From contig NZ_ANIE01000009.1 in the NCBI RefSeq assembly GCF_000708045.1, positions 62,001 through 126,000 of the forward strand: 64,000 nucleotides of DNA. Direction: 5' to 3'. The notes under the pieces are model-generated. The model saw nothing but the letters and a program-made list of their open reading frames with translations. It did no database searches and was not told where the DNA came from. A program made the position numbers and the translations under genes. Source of the stretch: Marinobacter nitratireducens (GTDB lineage Bacteria; Pseudomonadota; Gammaproteobacteria; Pseudomonadales; Oleiphilaceae). This document shows positions 8,100-15,034 of this stretch, piece after piece; position 1 is the stretch's first letter; the number at the start of each line of letters is the position of its first letter.

Positions 8100-9368
8100 A
8101 TGGAAATTTTCAAGTCTACTGAATCCGAAGTACGTGTTTATTCCCGTGCCTTCCCGGTGATTTTTAACCGCGCCAAGAACGCGCATCTGTACACCGAAGA
8201 TGGCAAGGAATACCTGGACTTTCTGGCCGGTGCCGGTTCCCTGAACTACGGCCACAACAACGATATTCTCAAAAAAGCCCTGATCGAATACATCGAATCG
8301 GACGGCGTCAGCCAGGGCCTGGACCTGTTCACCACCGCCAAGCATGACTTCATGGAATCCTACAAGAAGTACATCCTTGAGCCCCGTGGCCTGAACTACA
8401 AGATGCAGTTTACCGGCCCGACCGGTACCAACTGTGTGGAAGCAGCCATGAAGCTGGCGCGGAAGGTGAAAGGCCGTACCGGCATCATCTCCTTCACCAA
8501 TGGCTTCCACGGCGTGACCACTGGTGCTGTCGCGGCAACTGGTAACAAGCATCACCGTGGTGGTGTGGGTATGCCGCTGAACAACGTGGATTTCATGTTC
8601 TATGACGGCTACCTGGGTGAAGACGTCGACACCCTGAAGATCATGGACAAAGTGCTGTCCGACAGCTCCTCCGGTGTTGAACTGCCGGCGGCGGTGATTG
8701 TTGAGGCGGTTCAGGGTGAAGGTGGCCTGAACGCTGCCCGCGCTGAATGGCTCAAGGGTCTGTCCGAGCTCTGCAAGAAGCACGATATCCTGTTGATTCT
8801 GGATGACATCCAGGCGGGTAACGGTCGTACCGGCGAGTTCTTCAGCTTCGAATTTGCTGGCATCAAGCCGGACATCGTGACGGTATCCAAGTCCCTGAGT
8901 GGCTACGGACTGCCGATGGCACTGGTACTGTTCAAGCCGGAGCTGGACGTTTGGGAGTCGGGTGAGCACAACGGTACCTTCCGTGGGAACAACATGGCGT
9001 TTGTTACCGCGCGCGCTGCCGTCGAGAACTACTGGAAGGACGATGCCTTTGCCAACGAGGTCAAGGCCAAGACCAAGGTACTGGGCGATGCCCTGCAGGC
9101 CATCTGCGACAAGTATCCGGGCGAGTTCCACGTCAAGGGTCGCGGCCTGATGCGCGGTATCGAGGCGAAAAACGCCGACCTGACCGGTGACATCACCAGC
9201 CGTGCTTTCGAGAAAGGCCTGATCATCGAGACCAGTGGCCCGAACGATGAAGTCATCAAATGCCTGATGCCGCTGACCACCAGCGAGGAAGACCTGAAGA
9301 AGGGTGTTGCCCTGCTGGCGGCAAGCGTCGACGAAATCATGCAGGAGGGAGTCAGCGAGGCGTCCTGA
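8100..9368 (+). CDS. ectB: Diaminobutyrate-2-oxoglutarate transaminase
   Basis: A 422-residue PLP-dependent class III aminotransferase that converts L-aspartate-4-semialdehyde to L-2,4-diaminobutyrate with glutamate as donor. Family marks: [19 protein letters not shown] at the N-terminus, [13 protein letters not shown], the PLP-site motif [20 protein letters not shown] and the Schiff-base lysine in [15 protein letters not shown]. Length is normal for EctB. ATG 8100 is chosen over an upstream alternative at 8025 because AAGAGGCAAG precedes it and EctB proteins begin here. Only 51 bases separate it from the aspartokinase; the ectoine synthase gene usually found at this place is missing. Confidence 0.95.
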   Translation: MEIFKSTESEVRVYSRAFPVIFNRAKNAHLYTEDGKEYLDFLAGAGSLNYGHNNDILKKALIEYIESDGVSQGLDLFTTAKHDFMESYKKYILEPRGLNYKMQFTGPTGTNCVEAAMKLARKVKGRTGIISFTNGFHGVTTGAVAATGNKHHRGGVGMPLNNVDFMFYDGYLGEDVDTLKIMDKVLSDSSSGVELPAAVIVEAVQGEGGLNAARAEWLKGLSELCKKHDILLILDDIQAGNGRTGEFFSFEFAGIKPDIVTVSKSLSGYGLPMALVLFKPELDVWESGEHNGTFRGNNMAFVTARAAVENYWKDDAFANEVKAKTKVLGDALQAICDKYPGEFHVKGRGLMRGIEAKNADLTGDITSRAFEKGLIIETSGPNDEVIKCLMPLTTSEEDLKKGVALLAASVDEIMQEGVSEAS

Positions 9369-9419
9369 GACGCCCGCGGTTCCGGGACATTCATTCTGCA
9401 GGATAGCGAAGGCAAACCT

Positions 9420-10871
9420 ATGACTACTGCACAGCATACCGTCGAGAAGATCGGCGGTACTTCCATGAGCAATTACGAGGCCGTGCGCGACAACATTGTT
9501 GTTGGCAGTCGCAGCAAGGACGACCTCTATCAGCGCATCTTCGTGGTGTCCGCCTATGGCGGCGTCACCAACGAGCTGCTGGAACACAAAAAGACCGGCG
9601 AGCCGGGTGTTTACGCCCTGTTTGCCGATGCCGAATCCGACTGGGCCTGGGGGGACGATCTCACCAAGCTGGTGAAGTTCCTCACCGATATCAACGGTGA
9701 GCTGTTCGAAGATCCCATGCTCAAACAGCAGGCTGACCAGTTCATCACCGATCGCATTGAGGGTGTACGCGGCTGCCTGATCGATCTGCAGCGTCTGTGC
9801 TCCTATGGCCAGTTCCAGCTGGAAGAGCATCTGCTGACCGTTCGCGAAATGCTGGCGGGTATCGGCGAAGCCCACAGTGCGTTCAACACCGCACTGAAGC
9901 TCCAGCAAGAGGGCATCAATGCGCGTTTCGTCGACCTGACAGGCTGGCGCGATGCCGAATTGCTGCCGCTGGACGAAAAGCTTCAGCAGGCCTTTGATGC
10001 CGTTGATCTGAGCCGCGAACTACCGATCTGCACCGGCTATGCCCAGTGCAAGGAAGGTCTGATGCGGACGTTCGACCGTGGCTACAGCGAAATGACCTTC
10101 AGCCGGGTGGCGGTGATCACTAATGCCCGCGAAGCGATTATCCACAAGGAGTATCACCTGAGCTCCGCCGATCCCAACATCGTGGGCGAGGACAAGGTGG
10201 TGCCGTTGGGTCGCACCAATTACGACGTGGCTGATCAACTGGCCAACCTGGGGATGGAAGCCATTCACCCCCGTGCCGGTAAGGGGTTGCGTCAGAACGA
10301 GATCCCGCTGCGGGTGATGAACACCTTCGAGCCGGAGCACACCGGTACCCTGATCACCGGCGATTACGTCAGTGAGATGGCTCAGGTGGAAATCATTGCC
10401 GGTGCCAAGGGTGTGTTTGCCATCGAGGTGTTTGATCAGGACATGCAGGGTGAGCCGGGTTCGGACCGCAAGATCCTGGATGTGTTGAGCCGCTTCAAGG
10501 TGCGCTTCATGTCCAAGGACACCAACGCCAACACCATTACCCACTACGTGGATACCACGCTCAAGCACGTGAAACGCGTGGTCAAGGCGCTTGAGGAAGC
10601 TTTTCCCAACGCCGAGATCGGTACCCGTAAGGTGGCTCTGGTGTCTGCCATTGGCAGTGACATGAAGGTGCCGGGTATCCTGGCGCGTTCGGTGAAATCG
10701 CTGGCGGACAGAGACATCAGTGTACTGGCCATTCATCAGTGCATGCGTCAGGTGGATATCCAGTTCGTGATTGATGAAGACCACTATGAAAGCGCCATCA
10801 GCGCTCTGCATGGAGCACTGATTGAGCCGCATAATCACGAGTACGCCATCGTGGCGGCATCCATCGAGTAA
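9420..10871 (+). CDS. ask: Ectoine-cluster aspartate kinase
   Basis: A 483-residue aspartokinase of the Ask_Ect type, phosphorylating aspartate to feed aspartate semialdehyde into ectoine. The amino acid kinase motif VEKIGGTSMS lies at the N-terminus, and paired ACT domains occupy the C-terminal third (KVALVSAIGSDMKVPGILARS and DISVLAIHQCMRQVDIQFV). This subgroup is typically encoded at the end of ect operons and is thought to escape feedback by lysine and threonine. AGGATAGCGAAGG lies upstream of ATG 9420. It follows ectB by 51 bases, without a terminator. Confidence 0.93.
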   Translation: MTTAQHTVEKIGGTSMSNYEAVRDNIVVGSRSKDDLYQRIFVVSAYGGVTNELLEHKKTGEPGVYALFADAESDWAWGDDLTKLVKFLTDINGELFEDPMLKQQADQFITDRIEGVRGCLIDLQRLCSYGQFQLEEHLLTVREMLAGIGEAHSAFNTALKLQQEGINARFVDLTGWRDAELLPLDEKLQQAFDAVDLSRELPICTGYAQCKEGLMRTFDRGYSEMTFSRVAVITNAREAIIHKEYHLSSADPNIVGEDKVVPLGRTNYDVADQLANLGMEAIHPRAGKGLRQNEIPLRVMNTFEPEHTGTLITGDYVSEMAQVEIIAGAKGVFAIEVFDQDMQGEPGSDRKILDVLSRFKVRFMSKDTNANTITHYVDTTLKHVKRVVKALEEAFPNAEIGTRKVALVSAIGSDMKVPGILARSVKSLADRDISVLAIHQCMRQVDIQFVIDEDHYESAISALHGALIEPHNHEYAIVAASIE

Positions 10872-10941
10872 ACGGGTTACCGGCGGGCGGAACCGGTCGC
10901 TCTGCCTGCTGGTAATGGAGGTCGTCTTGCCTCCAGATCGG

Positions 10942-10973
10942 GGCATCCGGCTGGTCTTGTCCAGCCGGATGCC
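10942..10973 (+). terminator. 13-bp perfect hairpin downstream of the ect genes
   Basis: GGCATCCGGCTGG (10942-10954) and CCAGCCGGATGCC (10961-10973) form a perfect stem with a 6-base loop, 70 bases after the ask stop. There is no T-run, so it may be a factor-dependent terminator or an mRNA-stabilising end rather than an intrinsic terminator. Confidence 0.5.
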
Positions 10974-11091
10974 ACCCGATCACCTTCCTGAAAACATTGC
11001 GTTTTGCACTTCTTCCCTCCATGCCGTCCAGGCAAATCCAACCGGTTGACGGGCTCGTATTTTTTATAAATTCATAACCGGTACCAAGGCC

Positions 11092-12102
11092 ATGCGAAGA
11101 CATGACAGGCTGGGACCGTCTCCGACCACACCCGCTGAAAGCGGAAGGGATTCCCTGGTTGGGCTGTACTTCAGGGATGCGTCCCGTTTCCAACTACTGA
11201 CTGATGAACAGGAGCGCAGGCTGGCCAGAAAACTGGTTCTTGCCTTCCGAATCGTTTCTGAGGAGCTTTCCCTTCCCAAGGACACGGTCCAGACCTTCCG
11301 GGTGCTGATCGCGGAAGCGGAGGAAGCCGGACTAGCCAGCCATCGGGGGCGCCGGGCTCTGGGTTTGGCTCGGGGATGCCGACGCAAGCTGGTGGAGCAC
11401 AACCTCCGGTTGGCGGTGCACCTGGCTCGACGATACAGCCAGCATGGTATCCCGATGCCTGATCTGATTCAGGACGCCAACGTGGGCCTGATCAAGGCCG
11501 CCGAGCGCTTTGATCCGACCAAGGGTTTCCGGTTTTCAACCTACGCCTACTGGTGGATCAGCGAAGAAGTTAAGCGCAGCCTGCAGCGAGGGGTTCGGGT
11601 TGTGCATACCCCCGAGAATGTTGTCGACGAAATCCGACAACTGCAACGGATATCGGTTCGTATGCATCAGGATCTGGGGCGCACGCCGTCCCAGGCTGAG
11701 TTGGCCCGCGAAATGGAAGCGACGCCCTCCAGGATCGGTGAGCTCAGAGCGCTTGCGGCGCGGGAAGTGTCTACCGATAGCCCTCTGGTGGAGGACGGTT
11801 CAGTGCTGCTGGTGGACAGCCTGGAGAACAACCGGCGGCACCGGCCAGATTACCCGATGGTTCATCGCGACCGCTCCAGAACCTTGCAGCAAATGATGGG
11901 TGAGCTGACGAAGCGGGAGCAGGACATTCTGGTGCGCCGTTTTGGCCTGGGCTTGCCCGAGCCTGATACCTTGCAGGTTATCTCTGACGATCTTGGAATC
12001 AGTCGGGAGCGGGTGAGGCAGATAGAAAAAGGGGCGCTCAGGAAATTGCGGGGCCGGTTCGGCCACGCGACCGATATGGAGGACAAGAGCAGCGGCGCCT
12101 GA
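11092..12102 (+). CDS. RpoS-like group 2 sigma-70 factor
   Basis: A 336-residue sigma factor lacking the long N-terminal region 1.1. Region 2 reads LVEHNLRLAVHLARRY, PDLIQDANVGLIKAAERFDP and FRFSTYAYWWISEEVKRS; region 3 and region 4 follow, ending with ISRERVRQIEKGALRKLR. This order and length fit the RpoS/group 2 class. Region 2.4 is atypical: RpoD and RpoS carry WIRQAI or WIRQTI where this protein has WISEEV, and an extra stretch lies between regions 1.2 and 2. It is therefore probably a secondary paralogue and not the main RpoS. It lies downstream of the ectoine genes, so a role in osmotic or stationary-phase stress is a reasonable guess. Confidence 0.8.
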   Translation: MRRHDRLGPSPTTPAESGRDSLVGLYFRDASRFQLLTDEQERRLARKLVLAFRIVSEELSLPKDTVQTFRVLIAEAEEAGLASHRGRRALGLARGCRRKLVEHNLRLAVHLARRYSQHGIPMPDLIQDANVGLIKAAERFDPTKGFRFSTYAYWWISEEVKRSLQRGVRVVHTPENVVDEIRQLQRISVRMHQDLGRTPSQAELAREMEATPSRIGELRALAAREVSTDSPLVEDGSVLLVDSLENNRRHRPDYPMVHRDRSRTLQQMMGELTKREQDILVRRFGLGLPEPDTLQVISDDLGISRERVRQIEKGALRKLRGRFGHATDMEDKSSGA

Positions 12103-12117
12103 TCAGGATCAGGCGCC
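12094..12117. terminator. Palindrome holding both stop codons of two convergent genes
   Basis: GGCGCCTGAT (12094-12103) and ATCAGGCGCC (12108-12117) form a perfect 10-bp stem with a 4-base loop. The sigma-factor stop (12100-12102) and the DUF3429 stop (12109-12111) lie in opposite arms. No T-run follows on either strand. Confidence 0.5.
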
Positions 12118-12564
12118 CTGCATCCGAAAGACCCAAACGCCGGCAATGACTTGGCAAAGCACCACCACCGTCGTCAGTGCAAGGCGAAGCCGGAGGTACC
12201 AGGACGGCCAGTACAGGCGCATCCAGCGGGCGTCCACGAAGTAAAGGGCGACATAGGCCACGGTGTACAGGAAGACCTGCCCGGTCGTGGCGAGTAACAA
12301 TCCGATCCCGGCAGCGACAAAGAACAGCTGGCTCAGCAAAATCGTGACCAGTGGCGATTGTGGGTGTGTCCGGTTGTCGAACTGCATGGCGATGGGCCAG
12401 TAGACCCCCGCCATAAAGGCGAGAATACCGGCGCTATACAGATAGAACCAACCAATCAACGCTGGACTTTTTGCAGGGATTAGCCAGAGTCCGAGTGCAC
12501 CTGCGATGAAGGGTATGAGGCCGGCAAGTCCAACGAGAATGGCCAGTCTGGAAACGGCAATCAC
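12109..12564 (-). CDS. DUF3429 family membrane protein
   Basis: A 151-residue protein of unknown function with five predicted membrane segments, for example LVGLAGLIPFIAGALGLWLI, a segment around FYLYSAGILAFMAGVYW, and ILLSQLFFVAAGIGLLL. The arrangement and the motif GVYWPIAMQ match DUF3429 proteins, which are short inner-membrane proteins of proteobacteria. It overlaps the upstream gene by four bases (ATGA), so translation is probably coupled, and it converges on the sigma-factor gene. Confidence 0.75.
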   Translation of the reverse strand: MIAVSRLAILVGLAGLIPFIAGALGLWLIPAKSPALIGWFYLYSAGILAFMAGVYWPIAMQFDNRTHPQSPLVTILLSQLFFVAAGIGLLLATTGQVFLYTVAYVALYFVDARWMRLYWPSWYLRLRLALTTVVVLCQVIAGVWVFRMQGA

Positions 12565-12884
12565 GATCTATGCCTCTGCAGCCGAATGCGCAGCGGCTCC
12601 TGGCTGCCGGGCGCCAGGCCAACCATCTCGTTATAGGCGGAAGGGTGGACCACCTGGGTTTCGCGAACGCTGAACGATGCCAGCGTGTCCTGTATCTGCC
12701 AGGCGCTACGGAACAGGCTGGTTACGCCGCTTTCGTCGGATAGCAACGTTTGCTGGCCGTCTATGGTCAGCCTGGCCATGTAATGCCTACCCTCAAGGGA
12801 AATGATCTCCAGAAGATCGATGATCAGATCCGGTTGAGTCCTCAGTTGCTCTAATGTTGTTCTCACCGCTGTGCTCCAGTGCAT
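12561..12884 (-). CDS. Small conserved protein, DUF6482-like
   Basis: A 107-residue soluble protein. The segment DLLEIISLEGRHYMARLTIDG followed by SLFRSAWQIQDTLA resembles short uncharacterised proteins of marine gammaproteobacteria grouped as DUF6482; I assign this from memory of the pattern. No catalytic motif is apparent. It overlaps the start of the DUF3429 gene by four bases and is probably translated with it. Confidence 0.6.
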   Translation of the reverse strand: MHWSTAVRTTLEQLRTQPDLIIDLLEIISLEGRHYMARLTIDGQQTLLSDESGVTSLFRSAWQIQDTLASFSVRETQVVHPSAYNEMVGLAPGSQEPLRIRLQRHRS

Positions 12885-12924
12885 CCAGATTCAGTGAGAA
12901 ATACGTTCGGGGATTGCTTGAGGA

Positions 12925-13503
12925 TCAGTCAGCGAGTTTCTGGCACGCCTGGTGTTGAGGGCAGTGGATCAGGTGATCATTAACCATGCCGGTCGCCTGC
13001 ATGAATGCGTAGACGATTGTTGGGCCTACGAAGGTGAACCCCCTGCGTTTGAGCGCCTTTGACATGGCCTCTGACTCGACCGTCGAAACCGGCACCTCAC
13101 TCATACTCGCCCAGCGATTCTGGATTGGGGAGCCATCAACAAATGACCATAGAAAGTCACTGAAGCTGCCTTCGTTTTCACGGATGTCCAGATAGCCGCG
13201 AGCATTCTTGATGATCGAATGAACTTTCAGGCGATTCCGGATCACGCCGGGATCTGACAGCAGCTCTGCGATCTTTTCGTCACCGTACTGAATGATGCGC
13301 TCGGCATCGAAACCGTCATAGGCGGCCCGATAGCTTTCCTGTTTACGCAGGATGGTAATCCAGCTGAGGCCGGCTTGCTGGCCGTCGAGGCAGAGCTTTT
13401 CGAACAGTGCCTGATCATCGCGTTCAGGTCGTCCCCAAACGGTGTCGTGGTAGTGCACGTAGAGCGGATCGGTTCCGCACCAGGGACAACGTTCCTTGTT
13501 CAT
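12925..13503 (-). CDS. tag: 3-methyladenine DNA glycosylase I
   Basis: A 192-residue Tag enzyme that removes N3-methyladenine from alkylated DNA, starting base excision repair. Diagnostic features are the N-terminal RCPWCGTDPLYVHYHDTVWG, which carries zinc-binding residues and the conserved YHD-WG motif, GLSWITILRKQESYRAAYDG with the helix-hairpin-helix region, and the C-terminal zinc ligands in HLIHCPQHQAC. Length is typical. It lies 6 bases downstream of the phosphopantetheinyl transferase gene on the same strand, so they are probably co-transcribed. Confidence 0.95.
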   Translation of the reverse strand: MNKERCPWCGTDPLYVHYHDTVWGRPERDDQALFEKLCLDGQQAGLSWITILRKQESYRAAYDGFDAERIIQYGDEKIAELLSDPGVIRNRLKVHSIIKNARGYLDIRENEGSFSDFLWSFVDGSPIQNRWASMSEVPVSTVESEAMSKALKRRGFTFVGPTIVYAFMQATGMVNDHLIHCPQHQACQKLAD

Positions 13504-13509
13504 TGAGTC

Positions 13510-14274
13510 TCACTCCTTAAGCGGATGGCATGGGTGAATCCGGCGGAAAAGCAGCGGTTCGGCATTCTCTTTGACCGGTTTTCCGGATGCCAGTCCGAGA
13601 TCGGCCGGCGGACCCGGGAACCTGTGGATAACCGGAGCCGTATCCGGATGCTCAGCCCGAAACACCAGTGTCACAAGAAATCCGTCTGCCCGGCAACAGC
13701 TGGCATACCAGTCGGTTTCCGGCTGGTCGCCTCGGAGCCGGAAATCGGAACTCACCTCCAGGGTCTTGAGGTTGCCGGCAATGCCTCGTCCAGTGGCTTT
13801 CAGCCAGGCCTCCTTCAGGGTCCACACCATGAGAAAATGGGTGGGATCGTCGCTTTCCAGTAACCAGGATTGTTCGCCGCTGGTGAACCAGCGTTTAACC
13901 ACTTTCTGCCATTGAGGATGGCGCCGGGCCGGTTCGATATCGAGTCCGAGCGCACCGCCCCTGCTGGTCGCGCAGGCGCACAGACCGTGACTGTGGCTTA
14001 GGCTCAGCGTCCAGCCCGGTGGTGACTGGGTTGCAACCGGTCTCCCGGACACGGGACGACACGAGTCCGGTGGGCGACCACTGGCACCGCTGATGGCTTG
14101 CCGAATCAGCCAGCGGCTGGATAGATATTCCTGCCGGCGTGCTCCGGAAAGTCGGGCTGCCGTGTGTATTTCCGTGTTGATCAGCCAGTCGGGCGGCGTC
14201 GCGATGCTGGCGTGTACCTGCGGGCAAAGCCAAATCGCCGGATCAGGGCTGGAGTCGTTGGATGATCCAGCCAT
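13510..14274 (-). CDS. 4'-phosphopantetheinyl transferase (Sfp/Gsp type)
   Basis: A 254-residue transferase that moves the phosphopantetheine arm of CoA onto carrier proteins. The family signatures are ALGLDIEPARR (magnesium-binding Asp and Glu) and FLMVWTLKEAWLKATGRG (the W-x-x-KEA motif). SLSHSHGLCACA precedes the first motif, as in Sfp-type enzymes. The target could be a polyketide, peptide or fatty acid carrier protein; none is encoded nearby. The 5' end overlaps the pdxH 3' end by 32 bases on the same strand, so it probably belongs to a pdxH-PPTase-tag operon. Confidence 0.85.
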   Translation of the reverse strand: MAGSSNDSSPDPAIWLCPQVHASIATPPDWLINTEIHTAARLSGARRQEYLSSRWLIRQAISGASGRPPDSCRPVSGRPVATQSPPGWTLSLSHSHGLCACATSRGGALGLDIEPARRHPQWQKVVKRWFTSGEQSWLLESDDPTHFLMVWTLKEAWLKATGRGIAGNLKTLEVSSDFRLRGDQPETDWYASCCRADGFLVTLVFRAEHPDTAPVIHRFPGPPADLGLASGKPVKENAEPLLFRRIHPCHPLKE

Positions 14275-14878
14275 CGCCTTCCCTCACGTATTCAAAGCGG
14301 TCGTGCAGTCGGCTCGGACGTCCCTGCCAGAACTCGATGCGCTCGGGAACAATGCGGTAGCCGCCCCAGAAGCTGGGCAGCGGGACATCCCCCTCACTGA
14401 ACTTGCGCTTGATCTCGGCAACTTTCTGCTCCAGCAACCCTCGAGACGTGATTGCCTTGCTCTGCTCAGACACCCAGGCACCAATCTGGCTGCCACGGGG
14501 ACGGGAGGCGAAGTAGCGCAGGGACTCGGCCTTGCTGACCTTCTCCACCATACCCTGAACACGTACCTGACGATTAAGACCGATCCAGGGGAACAGGATA
14601 GCGGCTCGGGGATTCTCCTCGATTTCCTGTGCTTTCCGGCTACCGTAATTGGTGTAGAACACAAAGCCGTTTTCGTCGAAGTATTTCAGCAATACGGTCC
14701 GAAGGTCCGGCATACCGTCTTCGCCGGTCGTTGCCAGAGACATGGCGTTGGGTTCGAGTATCCCTGCCTGCCGGGCATCTTCGAACCAGTGCTGGAACTG
14801 CTGCACCGGATTGTCGTCCAGGGCTTCCCGGTTGAGCCCTTCGCTCTCGAAATCCCGGCGCATGTCACCGATATCCAT
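14243..14878 (-). CDS. pdxH: Pyridoxamine 5'-phosphate oxidase
   Basis: A 211-residue FMN enzyme that oxidises pyridoxine or pyridoxamine 5'-phosphate to pyridoxal 5'-phosphate. Recognised by MDIGDMRRDFESEGL at the N-terminus, FVFYTNYGSRKAQEIEENP (FMN contact region), AAILFPWIGLNRQVRVQG, the segment around PRGSQIGAWVS, and FWGGYRIVPERIEFWQG near the C-terminus. The start is set at 14878, where GAGGGAAACA precedes ATG and known PdxH proteins begin; a longer frame to 14965 has no family similarity. First gene of the probable pdxH-PPTase-tag operon, divergent from the DUF748 gene. Confidence 0.95.
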   Translation of the reverse strand: MDIGDMRRDFESEGLNREALDDNPVQQFQHWFEDARQAGILEPNAMSLATTGEDGMPDLRTVLLKYFDENGFVFYTNYGSRKAQEIEENPRAAILFPWIGLNRQVRVQGMVEKVSKAESLRYFASRPRGSQIGAWVSEQSKAITSRGLLEQKVAEIKRKFSEGDVPLPSFWGGYRIVPERIEFWQGRPSRLHDRFEYVREGDGWIIQRLQP

Positions 14879-15034
14879 ATTGTTTCCCTCGCGGTTACCT
14901 GTCTGCAGCCAAATACGAGAGCTGAGCATATCGGGTTCATTGTCTGCTGACAAAAGCCATTGCAAGTGACTATCCTAGTAGGGGGCCGAGAGCCCGTGCC
15001 GCCCAAGTATTCCGCCACCTATGAGGAGAGTTCC

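Noticed and set aside
8085-9908. 607-codon minus-strand frame opposite ectB and ask
   Set aside because: Spans two well-identified genes on the other strand and shows no domain.
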